NCBI RefSeq assembly: GCF_900115305.1
Contig: NZ_FOVW01000005.1
Span: forward strand, 248,001 to 312,000
Direction: 5' to 3'
Length of the DNA stretch: 64,000 nucleotides
DNA from: Algoriphagus ornithinivorans
GTDB lineage: Bacteria; Bacteroidota; Bacteroidia; Cytophagales; Cyclobacteriaceae
Shown: one piece after another, positions 26,348 through 35,698 of the stretch
How positions within the stretch are numbered: the stretch's first letter is position 1
How the letters are laid out: each line of letters starts with the position of its first letter
The notes under the pieces: generated by a model
Told to the model about the DNA's origin: nothing
Database searches by the model: none
What the model saw: only the letters and a program-made list of their open reading frames with translations
Made by a program: the position numbers and the translations under genes

Positions 26348-26350
26348 TTT

Positions 26351-27631
26351 ATGGAGACTACTTATCTCATTTATGTCATTATTACTCTCCTTTTTTCTGC
26401 ATTTTTTTCAGGAATAGAAATCGCTTATATCTCTGCCAATAAGCTTCAGATAGAATTGCAAAGCAAGCAGGGTGCACTTAGCGGAAAAGTATTGAGTAGC
26501 TTCATCAAAAGACCAGGGCAGTTTATCGGTACTACTTTGATGGGAAACACGATATCCTTGGTGCTTTATGGTATTTTCATGGCCTATCTGCTGGAGTATC
26601 CTTTGGATGCTTGTTTGCCTCCTGGGCTCAACAATGAGGTGGTGGTGTTGCTATTGCAAACCTTGATTTCCACTATTATCGTGCTGATTACAGCCGAATT
26701 TCTTCCTAAAAGCCTTTTTATGCTCAACCCCAACAATATGTTGAGCATTTTTGCCATTCCCTTTCTAGGCATCTATTACCTCATGTATCCGGTTGTTTGG
26801 GCTGTTGTAGGGCTATCCAGATTTTTCATTACCAAAATCTTACGATTGGAGTATAGTGAAGACAGACCGGTTTTTACAGTGACGGACTTGAACAGCTTTA
26901 TCCAAAACCATATGAATCAGACCAAGTCTGAGGGAAAAGCTGAAATAGATACCAAAATCTTCGACAATGCAGTAGAATTCAAAACTGTCAGAGTTCGGGA
27001 ATGTATGATTCCTCGAACAGATATTGTTTCTGTGGAGGTGGAAGACAGCATTGAAGATTTGAAAGAAGTGTTTGCTGAAAGCGGGCATTCAAAAATCATT
27101 GTATACAGGGAAACGATCGATGATGTAATCGGATATTGCCATCAATTGGAGCTTTTCAAAAAGCCTAAGACGATTGAAGAGATTCTTACACCGATTATCA
27201 TTGCACCGGAATCCGCTCTCGCCAATGAGTTGCTGATTCAGTTTATTCAGGAAAGGAAAAGTTTGGCTTTGGTGGTGGATGAATTTGGAGGTACTAGCGG
27301 AATCGTATCGATGGAAGATATCATCGAAGAGATTTTTGGAGAGATAGAAGATGAGTATGACAGTGATGATCTGATCGAGCAAAAAATCGGAGATCAGGAA
27401 TATTTACTCAGTGCCCGTCATGAAATTGATTATTTAAATGATAAATATGATTGGGATTTACCGATAGGAGATTTTGAAACAATTTCGGGATTAATTCTTT
27501 CTCATACCGAAAATCTTCCCAAAAAAGGGGAGTCTGTGACAATAGAGGCATATACCTTCACTGTAGTTTCGAGACAAGATCATAGAATTGACTCAGTTAG
27601 GCTCAAAATCAACGGCCCAACGATTTTTTAG
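26351..27631 (+). CDS. CNNM/CBS/CorC-HlyC family membrane protein (hemolysin family)
   Basis: The 426-aa protein has an N-terminal CNNM/DUF21 domain with about four membrane segments (FFSGIEIAYISANKL, GTTLMGNTISLVLYG). A tandem CBS pair follows (RVRECMIPRTDIVSVE to about residue 335, with VVDEFGGTSGIVSMEDIIEEIFGEIEDEYD) and then a C-terminal CorC_HlyC transporter-associated domain. Relatives act in Mg2+/Co2+ efflux; GldE of gliding Bacteroidetes has the same architecture. Despite the hemolysin label there is no evidence of haemolysis. It lies between lptC and a PpiD-like foldase. Confidence 0.88.
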   Translation: METTYLIYVIITLLFSAFFSGIEIAYISANKLQIELQSKQGALSGKVLSSFIKRPGQFIGTTLMGNTISLVLYGIFMAYLLEYPLDACLPPGLNNEVVVLLLQTLISTIIVLITAEFLPKSLFMLNPNNMLSIFAIPFLGIYYLMYPVVWAVVGLSRFFITKILRLEYSEDRPVFTVTDLNSFIQNHMNQTKSEGKAEIDTKIFDNAVEFKTVRVRECMIPRTDIVSVEVEDSIEDLKEVFAESGHSKIIVYRETIDDVIGYCHQLELFKKPKTIEEILTPIIIAPESALANELLIQFIQERKSLALVVDEFGGTSGIVSMEDIIEEIFGEIEDEYDSDDLIEQKIGDQEYLLSARHEIDYLNDKYDWDLPIGDFETISGLILSHTENLPKKGESVTIEAYTFTVVSRQDHRIDSVRLKINGPTIF

Positions 27632-27716
27632 GTAAGGGTTTGATTCAGAATATATTTTGAATTTCGTTACTAATGCTATTATTTTGCGACACTTCTAAAA
27701 AAGCGTAGTAACAATA

Positions 27717-29825
27717 ATGGCGTTAATTAAACAAATAAGACAGCGGACAGGTCTCGCGATCGGTGTTATTGCCGGCGGGTTGATTTTATTCCTCCTAGGG
27801 GGTGATCTTTTGAGTCCTAATTCCTCTCTTCTCAATTCCAACCAAAATATCGTTGGGGAAATTGCAGGAGAAGAAATCACGTATGAAGAATACGTGGCCA
27901 AGGTGGAAGAATTTCGAATCGCTTTTCAACAGCGTACCGGGCGAGCTCCATCTGAAGTAGAAATGTTTACTGTCAGAGAGCAGGCATGGCAAGCAATGAT
28001 TGTCGATAAAGTATTCAAAGAAGAATACGAAAAATTGGGATTAACTATCTCCCCTGCTGAATTGGTGGATATGGTACAGGGAAAAAATATCGTTCCTGAA
28101 CTCCGACAGCAATTGGTGAATCCTCAAACTGGACAGTTTGACAAAAGCCAGTTGATTCAGTTTTTACAATCTTTAGAAACAGCAGATCCAGCTCAGCAAG
28201 CTTTTTGGGCTCAGCAAGAGCAGTTGTTCGCTGATTCCAGACTAAGAATCAAGTATGATAATCTTTTGGCTACTTCCGAGTATGCTACTTCTGCTGAAGC
28301 AAAATTGGAATACAAGTCTGCCAATACCATCGCAGATGCATCCATCTTGTTTGTGCCTTACTATGCGGTGTCTGATTCTTCAGTGAAAATTTCTGATGCT
28401 GAATTACAGGCCTACTTGAAAAAGAATCAGGCTAAATTCAAAACCGGAAATTCTGCCAACTTGGAGTATGTAAGTTTTAGTATTAGACCAAGCAAAGAAG
28501 ATTCAGCTGAGGTTATCTCCAGAATTAACCAGTTAACTGAGCAATTGAGAACAGCTGAGAACGATTCTGTATTCGTTAACAGAAACTCTGACTTCAGACC
28601 AGCATTCTATACTTTCAGACCTGGTGATGAATTCCCTGCGGAATTAACTAGTAATGTAGACGAAATGGTAGAAGGCGAAACTTATGGACCTTTTGTTACA
28701 TCAAGCTCTACCTATATTTCCTTCAAAGTTTCTGATAAGTACAATGGTACTCCAAGAATGAGCGCTTCTCATATCCTATTCAGCACAGAAGGAATGGACG
28801 AAGCTGCAAGAGCTCAGGTTAAAATTCAGGCTGAAGAAGTTTTGGCTGAATTGAAAAACGGTGGTGATTTTGCGTTGGCTGCCCGTCAATACGGTCAGGA
28901 TGGTACCGCCCAAAATGGTGGCGACCTAGGTTGGTTTGCTAAGGATGAGTTTGTAGAAGCTTTCTCAAATGCTACTTATGCGAGAAGTTCTACAGGTTTG
29001 ATTCCAAACTTGGTAGAAACTGAATACGGATACCACATCATCGATGTGACTTCTCTTCCAAAAAGCGAGTATACTAAAATAGCTGTATTGCAATTGGAGC
29101 TAATTGCTTCTGATGCTACAAGAAACGAGGCATTCAGAAATGCTGATGCTTTCGCTGCTGAATCCGGCAATAGAAATGAGTTTACAGAAAATGCTACTGA
29201 CAAAGGATACAGAATCCTTCAGGCAAACAATGTAGATGCAGGTGCCAGAAACTTGAATAATCTCCAAAACGCCAGAGAGATTATCCGTTGGGCATTTGCT
29301 GAAGCTTCTCAAGGTGAAGTATCTCCTGTATTTGAATTGGATAATGCTTACATCGTTACTTCTTTGGTTAGTAAAAAAGAAGAAGGAGAAGCGAAGCTAG
29401 AAGATGTTAGAGAGCAAGTGAAAGGCCAAGTAATGAATGAGAAGAAAGCTGAAATCATCAAAAAGGCTTTAGATGGTAAAGCTACTTTGGAAGAAATGAA
29501 GGCAGTTTATCCTCAGGCAGCTTCTTTGAATGAGGTTCCAGATCTGAAATTAAGCTCCTCGGTAATCCCAGGTATCGGATTCGCTCCAAAAGCAGTGGGT
29601 GCTATTTTCGGAATTTCTGAAGGTAAGATCACGCAACCTATTTCTGAAGACGTTGGTGTCATTGTAGGTAGATTGAATAATCTTACTCCTGCAGCCGAGA
29701 TCGGTGACTATACATCCTATCAGGCATCTCTTACACAGAATGCAGCCCAGAGAACTTCCTATCAAGTCATGATGGCTTTACAGGATCTGGCCAATGTGAA
29801 GGATTATCGATATAAATTCTTCTAA
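27717..29825 (+). CDS. PpiD/SurA-like periplasmic peptidyl-prolyl isomerase
   Basis: The 702-aa protein has a single N-terminal membrane anchor (residues about 12-30) and then a SurA_N-type chaperone region (ITYEEYVAKVEEFR). A parvulin domain follows at about residues 345-450 (MSASHILFSTEG, then GGDFALAARQYGQDGTAQNGG and EYGYHIIDV), and a further helical C-terminal part. It would help fold outer-membrane and secreted proteins. Codon use is highly biased, as in the secreted TPR gene. It closes the envelope-oriented run and is followed by a strong terminator. Confidence 0.87.
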   Translation: MALIKQIRQRTGLAIGVIAGGLILFLLGGDLLSPNSSLLNSNQNIVGEIAGEEITYEEYVAKVEEFRIAFQQRTGRAPSEVEMFTVREQAWQAMIVDKVFKEEYEKLGLTISPAELVDMVQGKNIVPELRQQLVNPQTGQFDKSQLIQFLQSLETADPAQQAFWAQQEQLFADSRLRIKYDNLLATSEYATSAEAKLEYKSANTIADASILFVPYYAVSDSSVKISDAELQAYLKKNQAKFKTGNSANLEYVSFSIRPSKEDSAEVISRINQLTEQLRTAENDSVFVNRNSDFRPAFYTFRPGDEFPAELTSNVDEMVEGETYGPFVTSSSTYISFKVSDKYNGTPRMSASHILFSTEGMDEAARAQVKIQAEEVLAELKNGGDFALAARQYGQDGTAQNGGDLGWFAKDEFVEAFSNATYARSSTGLIPNLVETEYGYHIIDVTSLPKSEYTKIAVLQLELIASDATRNEAFRNADAFAAESGNRNEFTENATDKGYRILQANNVDAGARNLNNLQNAREIIRWAFAEASQGEVSPVFELDNAYIVTSLVSKKEEGEAKLEDVREQVKGQVMNEKKAEIIKKALDGKATLEEMKAVYPQAASLNEVPDLKLSSSVIPGIGFAPKAVGAIFGISEGKITQPISEDVGVIVGRLNNLTPAAEIGDYTSYQASLTQNAAQRTSYQVMMALQDLANVKDYRYKFF

Positions 29826-29835
29826 GAAAAAATTG

Positions 29836-29868
29836 GAACCCATGCCGCAAAGCATGGGTTCTTTGTTT
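29836..29868 (+). terminator. Intrinsic terminator after the PpiD-like gene
   Basis: A perfect ten-base-pair stem (GAACCCATGC/GCATGGGTTC) with loop CGCAAA is followed by TTTGTTTG. Confidence 0.85.
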
Positions 29869-29896
29869 GTAATCCATTTTACAGGAGAGCTTACGA

Positions 29897-30163
29897 ATGC
29901 AAAAGAAATTTAACAAAGAGACCTTCAAGGAAAAACTGGAAGCTAACGGACAGTTTCCAATGTTGTATATGTTTAAATTCATTGTTCCCTATGGAAGGGA
30001 GCATGAGGTTGGAGCAATTTTTCCTAAAAATGAAATGACCCTGAAGCCAAGCTCTGGAGGCAAGTATGTCAGCACCACGATACAGGTGATGGTAGAAAGT
30101 GCCGACGAGGTCATTGAATATTATGAAAAAGCTTCTACCATTGAAGGTGTGATTTCACTCTAA
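29897..30163 (+). CDS. DUF493 family protein
   Basis: The 88-aa protein matches the YbeD/DUF493 pattern of a small ACT-like alpha/beta domain: FPMLYMFKFIVPYG, then KPSSGGKYVSTTIQVMVESADEVIEYYEKASTIEGV. Members are thought to bind small ligands or nucleic acids, but none of this is established for Bacteroidota. It opens a three-gene unit with a pterin dehydratase and rsmI. The ATG at 29897 is chosen because it gives the usual length. Confidence 0.82.
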   Translation: MQKKFNKETFKEKLEANGQFPMLYMFKFIVPYGREHEVGAIFPKNEMTLKPSSGGKYVSTTIQVMVESADEVIEYYEKASTIEGVISL

Positions 30164-30175
30164 CTTTTAAAAACT

Positions 30176-30409
30176 ATGTGGAAAGAAGAAGACAACAAAC
30201 TCAAAAGAACATTCAAATTTCAGGATTTTCAGGAGGCTTTTGCTTTTATGACCCGAGTGGCATTTTTAGCTGAGGCGCAGCAGCATCATCCTAATTGGAG
30301 CAATGTCTACAATACAGTGGAGATTGAATTGACTACCCATGATGCCGGAAATACCGTGACTGAGAAAGACCGTAAACTAGCAAAAGCCATCGACGAGTTG
30401 GGTGTATGA
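30176..30409 (+). CDS. phhB: 4a-hydroxytetrahydrobiopterin dehydratase (PCD/DCoH)
   Basis: This 77-aa protein dehydrates the carbinolamine formed from tetrahydropterin by aromatic amino acid hydroxylases, or acts on a molybdopterin-type pterin. The signature [17 protein letters not shown] holds the catalytic His pair, and the acidic C-terminal helix ([12 protein letters not shown]) is normal. It is slightly shorter than the usual 95-105 aa. No hydroxylase gene is nearby. The stop overlaps the rsmI start by four bases. Confidence 0.9.
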   Translation: MWKEEDNKLKRTFKFQDFQEAFAFMTRVAFLAEAQQHHPNWSNVYNTVEIELTTHDAGNTVTEKDRKLAKAIDELGV

Positions 30410-31143
30410 CAGAGCAGCAGGTCAGCTTATTTTTGGTTCCTGTACCAATCGGCAATCTCAAGGATATAACTTTGCGGGCACTGGAAACACTTCAGACTGT
30501 CAATGTAATATTGGCAGAAGATACCCGAACTACGGGGATGCTTCTCAAACACCTGGAAATCACCAATAATTTACAATCTTACCATATTTTCAATGAGCAT
30601 AAAGCAGTTGAAAAGCTGGTGGAAAGAATGAAAAAAGGAGAGGTATTCGCACTGGTTTCTGATGCAGGCACACCAGCAATATCTGATCCTGGTTTTTTGC
30701 TCGTTAGAGAGGTTATTGCGGCTGGTTTGGAGGTTCAATGTCTTCCAGGTCCAACAGCTTTTGTTCCTGCTTTGGTAAATTCTGGTTTGCCCAATGATCG
30801 CTTTGTTTTCGAAGGCTTTTTACCTCATAAAAAAGGAAGAAAGACCAGAATTGATGCATTGACTGAAGAATCCAGAACCATGATTTTTTATGAGTCTCCT
30901 CATCGCTTGTTGAAAACCTTGGCTCAGCTTGCAGAAGCTTTGGGAGAAGAAAGGCAGGCTTGTGTTTCCAGGGAAATATCAAAGCTTCATGAAGAGAACG
31001 TCAGAGGAACCTTGGTCGAGTTGATTGATTATTATGAAAATAATCCCTTGAAAGGAGAAATTGTACTCACTGTGGAGGGAAAAGCAGAAAAGAAAGAAAG
31101 CAGAGAGGACAAGAGGAAAGCCAAATATGGAAAAGAAGAATAA
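30406..31143 (+). CDS. rsmI: 16S rRNA (cytidine-1402-2'-O)-methyltransferase
   Basis: RsmI methylates the ribose of C1402 in the ribosomal P site, using S-adenosylmethionine in a tetrapyrrole-methylase fold. The 245-aa protein has [22 protein letters not shown], the AEDTRTT motif, [13 protein letters not shown], the CLPGPTAF segment and the [10 protein letters not shown] block, all family hallmarks. The C-terminal tail is Lys/Glu-rich. It is translationally coupled to the pterin dehydratase gene (ATGA). Confidence 0.95.
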   Translation: MTEQQVSLFLVPVPIGNLKDITLRALETLQTVNVILAEDTRTTGMLLKHLEITNNLQSYHIFNEHKAVEKLVERMKKGEVFALVSDAGTPAISDPGFLLVREVIAAGLEVQCLPGPTAFVPALVNSGLPNDRFVFEGFLPHKKGRKTRIDALTEESRTMIFYESPHRLLKTLAQLAEALGEERQACVSREISKLHEENVRGTLVELIDYYENNPLKGEIVLTVEGKAEKKESREDKRKAKYGKEE

Positions 31144-31306
31144 AGCTGATTTTTAAGTTTGAAATCTGAAAAAGCTTCAACTAAATTCTATATCTTAGTT
31201 TCCGAAGGCTTCAAGCTAAAATGGCTTTAATCTTGCAAGCTGATTCTCTCATTAAAACATTTTCACCCTATCCATCCATTATTAAGTAAATCCCCACTTT
31301 TCATCG

Positions 31307-32113
31307 ATGCTTAATTCAGCCGAACTTTCAAAACTCTTAGATCAAACACAAAATATTGCCAAATCTGTTGGCGCCTTTATCCGCAAGGAACGTCAGCATT
31401 TTGATGTAAAAAATGTAGAACATAAAGGCTTCAATGATTTGGTTTCTTATGTAGACAAAGAAGCCGAACGTCAGATCGTAGAGCAACTTTCGGTCATTTT
31501 CCCTGATGCAGGTTTTATCACTGAAGAAGGTACGAATACCACCCGGGCTGAAGTATACAACTGGGTGATTGACCCTTTGGATGGGACTACGAATTTTATT
31601 CACGGCTTGCCTGTATTTTCCGTAAGCATTGCTTTGATGGAAAAAGAGGAAGTGATTCTTGGAGTAGTGTATGAAATCAATATGCACGAATGCTTTTATG
31701 CCATCAAGGGAGGAGGAGCATTTTGCAATGATACCCCGATTCGTGTGAGTAAAGCTCCAAATCTGGCGGCTTCCCTCATTGCAACCGGCTTCCCCTATTA
31801 TAATTTTGAATTGATAGACCGCTATTTGGCGACATTGAAAAGTCTTATGCAGTCTACTCATGGTTTGAGACGCTTTGGCTCAGCGGCGGTTGATTTAGCC
31901 TATGTTGCAGCGGGTAGAATAGAAGGGTTCTTTGAATACAATCTCAACTCTTATGATGTGGCTGCAGGAGCACTTATTGTACAGGAAGCTGGGGGTAAAG
32001 TGACGGATTTTTCCGGAGGTAAAAACTATATTTTCGGAAGAGAAATTTTAGCAACCAATAAATCGATTCACCAGGAGTTTTTTGAAGAACTGGATAGAAT
32101 CTGGTCAGCCTAA
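31307..32113 (+). CDS. suhB: Inositol-1-monophosphatase family protein (SuhB)
   Basis: The 268-aa protein has the Mg2+-binding motifs of the IMPase family: EEGTNTT near residue 69, WVIDPLDGTTNFIHG near 85, and SYDVAAGALIVQEAGGKVTDFSG near 218. It dephosphorylates inositol phosphates or a related sugar phosphate, and in E. coli SuhB also assists rRNA transcription. Its 3' end overlaps the convergent AEC transporter gene by nine bases. The 163 bp upstream show no recognisable promoter. Confidence 0.92.
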   Translation: MLNSAELSKLLDQTQNIAKSVGAFIRKERQHFDVKNVEHKGFNDLVSYVDKEAERQIVEQLSVIFPDAGFITEEGTNTTRAEVYNWVIDPLDGTTNFIHGLPVFSVSIALMEKEEVILGVVYEINMHECFYAIKGGGAFCNDTPIRVSKAPNLAASLIATGFPYYNFELIDRYLATLKSLMQSTHGLRRFGSAAVDLAYVAAGRIEGFFEYNLNSYDVAAGALIVQEAGGKVTDFSGGKNYIFGREILATNKSIHQEFFEELDRIWSA

Positions 32114-33013
32114 AAAGAAGTACCAGATGGTCAGGCTAAAAAGGGAGATGATCATCCCCAGACCGGAAAGTAAAGCAGCTAGTCTAGGGGCTAAATTGTA
32201 ATTAATAGCTACAATGGAACCGGTAATCATGGGTGCCATCCCCGATTCCAGTACGGTTACTTTGAAGGTAAGTCCTTCTGTATCCATAAAATTGCTGTAG
32301 ATCAGGTAAACCAGTAGCGGTGCAAAAACCAATCGATAGGCTAAGCCATACCAAAAATATTGCGAAGTCAAATCAGCTTTTTCAATTCTAAACCTCAAAC
32401 CTATCGCCAATAAAGCCATTGGAGCCATGGTTTTGCCTACCAATGTCAGGAAAGGCATTAAGAACTCTGGGGTTTTCCAGCCCAAAAGGCTCATGATTAG
32501 GGTTCCAACCAAAAAACCAAAAGGAGGAAATTTGATGATTTTTAATGGAATTTCTCGAAGTCTTCCGCTTTGATGGCTGTAGATCGAGCCAATTACAATA
32601 GCCAAGGACGAAACCAATAAAAAAGAACCTCCCTGATCAATCAATAAGGCGATAGGAAGTCCTGACTTGCCATACAATGCTTCTACCACTGGAAATCCTA
32701 AGAATGATGTGTTAGCTAGCCCTGCAACAATTGCCAAACAGCCTGTCACTTGTTTACTCCAATGAAAGATCTTTCCAAGGGTTCCGAATAGCAACCAGGA
32801 AAGCAGAAAAGTTAGCCAGGCCGCTGAAATAGGAATCAATAGGTCCCAACCTGGTTTTATTTGGGGTATATAAAGTAAAGCCAGGGCAGGAAGTACCAAG
32901 TTGAACAGATAAGAATTCACGAAGGAGGTGGCTTTTTCAGTTGGAAAGCCTGCTTTTCGCTGAAAGACAAGCCCCGCAATCAAGAAAAGAAAAGAAATTA
33001 CTGCCCCAATCAT
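32105..33013 (-). CDS. AEC (auxin efflux carrier) family transporter
   Basis: The 302-aa product has about ten hydrophobic segments and the pattern of AEC permeases, including ANTSFLGFPVVEALYG (Asn/Pro discontinuity of the first half) and LESGMAPMITGSIVAINY (second half). Bacterial relatives carry malate, malonate or other organic anions; auxin is not implied. Substrate cannot be read from context. Its end overlaps the suhB end by nine bases, so one of the two transcripts may run into the other. Confidence 0.85.
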   Translation of the reverse strand: MIGAVISFLFLIAGLVFQRKAGFPTEKATSFVNSYLFNLVLPALALLYIPQIKPGWDLLIPISAAWLTFLLSWLLFGTLGKIFHWSKQVTGCLAIVAGLANTSFLGFPVVEALYGKSGLPIALLIDQGGSFLLVSSLAIVIGSIYSHQSGRLREIPLKIIKFPPFGFLVGTLIMSLLGWKTPEFLMPFLTLVGKTMAPMALLAIGLRFRIEKADLTSQYFWYGLAYRLVFAPLLVYLIYSNFMDTEGLTFKVTVLESGMAPMITGSIVAINYNLAPRLAALLSGLGMIISLFSLTIWYFFLG

Positions 33014-33066
33014 CTCAGCAAGTTATGAATCTCGAATTTTAATAACATAAAATTAATTTGGCATAA

Positions 33067-33097
33067 TTGTAGCCGTCTGATTATCAAGGTACTTTTG
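33067..33097 (+). promoter_or_regulatory. Promoter for the small gene at 33108
   Basis: ATTG (TTG at 33067-33069) and TACTTTTG at 33090-33097 are spaced by 20 bp, in line with the Bacteroidota -33/-7 pattern. Transcription would begin a few bases ahead of the ATG. Confidence 0.55.
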
Positions 33098-33107
33098 TCT
33101 CGAAAAC

Positions 33108-33347
33108 ATGCATAAACCAATGACCAAACTTATTCCAATTTTTATTGACGGCAAGAAATGGGTGCAATTATCCCAGCTTTCCAAAGAACAGGAGCGCAAA
33201 ATTAAATCTTGGTTGCCGGTGAGTTGCTTAAAGAAATTACTTTTCAATGGCATTGAATTGAAGGATTGTATCGACTTTGAGACCTATGAGTATTGGTTTA
33301 AAAGCTACCAAGTAGGCAGCCAAAGAGCCAGCGCCTTGGATTTTTGA
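33108..33347 (+). CDS. Small orphan protein, unknown function
   Basis: The 79-aa protein has no signal peptide or membrane segment. It is rich in Lys and aromatic residues (FIDGKKWVQLSQLSKEQ, CIDFETYEYWFKSYQ). I recognise no family. Support for it being a gene is a promoter with good spacing right ahead of the ATG and codon use like the neighbours. A second Met at codon 5 could also be the start. Repeat-rich non-coding DNA follows. Confidence 0.55.
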   Translation: MHKPMTKLIPIFIDGKKWVQLSQLSKEQERKIKSWLPVSCLKKLLFNGIELKDCIDFETYEYWFKSYQVGSQRASALDF

Positions 33348-33871
33348 GAAGCTATTCGGGATTTGCAATCCTGAATCCATATCCTAGGATTTTTAATCTG
33401 GAAAATAGAGTCTCTTAATTGAATTCAATTATTCAAAGTTTCTGCCTACGGCAAATAGACATAGTTCATTGTTCATACCCGTAATTCGAAATTCAACATT
33501 CGATATTTTCTGGAATGTGTAATTGGGTAACTGAGAAATTGAGTAGGCTTTTGTTCAGGGTTCAGGGTTCAATGTTCACCGTTCATGCCCGTAAATCGTA
33601 AATCGTAATTCTATTATTATTTATTCGCTCGTCTAGGCATCTTGAAGAATAAATCTCATTTCTAATCACCGCTTTCACTTCCAAATTCAACATTCATCAT
33701 TCGATGTTCGATATTTTCTGGAACGTGTAATTGGGTAACTGAGAAATTGAGTAGGCTTTTGTTCAGGGTTCAGGGTTCAGGGTTCAATGTTCACCGTTCA
33801 TGCCCGTAAATCGTAAATCGTAATTCTAAAATTTCTAAATATCCTTCCCCATCCTCTTAGGTGCTTCAAAA
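33348..33871. repeat. Gene-free, repeat-rich intergenic region with a direct repeat pair
   Basis: No plausible gene. A 112-bp unit at 33501-33612 recurs at 33709-33827 as 119 bp. They match almost throughout, with one base change (GGAATGTG/GGAACGTG) and one extra 7-bp CAGGGTT unit in the second copy. Within each unit are short tandem motifs (TTCAGGG, TTCAATG/TTCACCG/TTCATG and AAATCGT). Such low-complexity text is typical of drifting intergenic repeats. Confidence 0.85.
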
Positions 33872-34243
33872 CTACAAGCCAAAGCTCCTTCTCTTCTCCT
33901 CAAAGTATTTTTCCAACTCTGGATAAAACGCACTGCTTGCTTCAGGCACTCCATCCAATACCAACTCCATTTTTCCATCCAATTCATCTTGATTGACCTG
34001 CATGCCTTCTATCAAATAAATTAAATCTTCCAGATTGAAAGGCTCCTCGATTTTTGATGGATAAAGCATATAGTCATTTCCATAAAAATCCACCGCTTCC
34101 AAATGGATTTTGAAATCCATCTGGTGGGCATAAATACTGATCTGTTCGCCCCAAGTGGACTCCGGATAGTGGAGTTTGACCAACAAAACAGAGGAAACCT
34201 CCTCTGAAAAGTAAGTGGATGGCTGGAATTTGAAATCAATCAT
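33872..34243 (-). CDS. Hypothetical cytoplasmic protein
   Basis: The 123-aa product is acidic, with aromatic-rich strands early (FKFQPSTYFSEEVSSVLLVKLHYPE) and a helical acidic second half (EEPFNLEDLIYLIEGMQVNQDELDGK). There is no signal peptide or membrane segment. I recognise no family. It is read away from glyA, with 169 bp between the two starts. The coding pattern (codon use, few rare codons) is like the neighbours, so I regard it as real. Confidence 0.62.
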   Translation of the reverse strand: MIDFKFQPSTYFSEEVSSVLLVKLHYPESTWGEQISIYAHQMDFKIHLEAVDFYGNDYMLYPSKIEEPFNLEDLIYLIEGMQVNQDELDGKMELVLDGVPEASSAFYPELEKYFEEKRRSFGL

Positions 34244-34412
34244 AATTTGAATTTACGAAGCTTCAGCCATGATTTATAGACTAGCTATGGATCTTCGCTT
34301 TTTTCAATCCCATTTCACATTGGATAATAAGGACTTTCGGGCTATTTTTGATCCTGATTTCAAACAGGCTCAGTCTTGTTTTTCCAATTAATAGGCTTTC
34401 AATTCCCTGATT

Positions 34413-35681
34413 ATGAAAAGAGATACGGTTGTATTTGACCTCATCGCACAAGAAGAAGACAGACAGAAGCGCGGCATAGAGCTGATTGCTTCGGAAAATT
34501 TCACCAGCAAGCAGGTCATGGAGGCCGCAGGCAGTGTTTTGACCAATAAATATGCAGAAGGGCTTCCAAAAAAGCGCTACTATGGTGGATGCGAGGTGGT
34601 CGATGAGATCGAGCAAATTGCTATCGACAGAGCAAAGAAGCTCTTTGGTGCAACTTGGGCCAATGTGCAGCCCCATTCCGGTGCGCAGGCTAATGCTGCT
34701 GTATTCTTGGCATGTTTGAAAGCCGGTGATCCTATCTTGGGCTTTGACCTATCTCATGGTGGTCACCTAACTCATGGATCTCCAGTAAACTTTTCCGGAA
34801 AATTATACGATCCTCATTTTTATGGAGTAGAAGAAGAGACCGGGGTGATTGATTATGATAAGGTAGAAGCCAAGGCATTGGAAGTAAAACCAAAAATGAT
34901 CATTTGCGGAGCTTCTGCCTACTCTAGAGATTGGGATTATGAGCGTTTGAGAGATATTGCTGATCAGGTAGGTGCATTATTGTTGGCGGATATTTCCCAT
35001 CCCTCAGGATTGATTGCAAGAGGTTTGTTGAATGATCCTTTGGAGTTTTGTCATATCGTAACTACGACTACTCACAAGACCCTGAGAGGTCCTAGAGGTG
35101 GCTTGATCTTGATGAGAGAAGACTTTGATAATCCATGGGGATTGACTACTCCAAAAGGCGAAATCAAAAAGATGTCATCTTTGCTGGACATGGGTGTATT
35201 CCCAGGTACTCAGGGAGGACCATTAGAGCATATTATCGCAGCTAAGGCAGTTGCATTTGAAGAGGCCTTGTCTGATGAATATATGACTTATATTCTTCAA
35301 GTGAAGAAAAATGCAGCCGTAATGGCAGAAGAGTTCGTAAGTCTTGGATATCAATTGATTTCAGGAGGAACTGACAATCACTTGATGCTAATTGATCTTC
35401 GAAATAAGAATCTTACTGGAAAACTGGCTGAAGAAACACTAGGCAAAGTAGATATCACTATCAATAAAAACATGGTTCCATTCGATACCAAGTCTCCATT
35501 TGTGACTTCCGGGATGCGAGTAGGAACTGCCGCAGTCACCACCCGTGGCCTGAAGGAAGAAGATATGAAAAAGATCGTTCAGCTGATTGACCGAGCTTTG
35601 CAAAACCATGACAATGAAAGTGAGTTGCAGAGCATCCGTGCAGAAGTCAACAAGTGGATGATTCAGTTTCCATTATACTAA
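34413..35681 (+). CDS. glyA: Serine hydroxymethyltransferase
   Basis: GlyA transfers the hydroxymethyl group of serine to tetrahydrofolate, giving glycine and methylene-THF. The 422-aa PLP enzyme has [10 protein letters not shown] near the start, [14 protein letters not shown], the [10 protein letters not shown] segment, [10 protein letters not shown] and the PLP-lysine motif [14 protein letters not shown]. Length is normal. tatC follows after 17 bp in the same direction and is probably on the same transcript. Confidence 0.97.
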   Translation: MKRDTVVFDLIAQEEDRQKRGIELIASENFTSKQVMEAAGSVLTNKYAEGLPKKRYYGGCEVVDEIEQIAIDRAKKLFGATWANVQPHSGAQANAAVFLACLKAGDPILGFDLSHGGHLTHGSPVNFSGKLYDPHFYGVEEETGVIDYDKVEAKALEVKPKMIICGASAYSRDWDYERLRDIADQVGALLLADISHPSGLIARGLLNDPLEFCHIVTTTTHKTLRGPRGGLILMREDFDNPWGLTTPKGEIKKMSSLLDMGVFPGTQGGPLEHIIAAKAVAFEEALSDEYMTYILQVKKNAAVMAEEFVSLGYQLISGGTDNHLMLIDLRNKNLTGKLAEETLGKVDITINKNMVPFDTKSPFVTSGMRVGTAAVTTRGLKEEDMKKIVQLIDRALQNHDNESELQSIRAEVNKWMIQFPLY

Positions 35682-35698
35682 AAGCGTAACAAACCAAC

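Noticed and set aside
26351-27631. Haemolysin function
   Set aside because: The label comes from the family name only; domains point to ion transport or the GldE-like group.
31337-31861. Minus-strand frame of 174 codons inside suhB
   Set aside because: Antisense of a certain gene; composition is what the complement of coding sequence gives.
33348-33871. Possible CRISPR array because of repeated motifs
   Set aside because: Only two copies of the long unit, no regular repeat-spacer pattern and no cas genes.
34281-34676. Minus-strand frame overlapping the glyA start
   Set aside because: It lies largely inside glyA in antisense and has no recognisable features.
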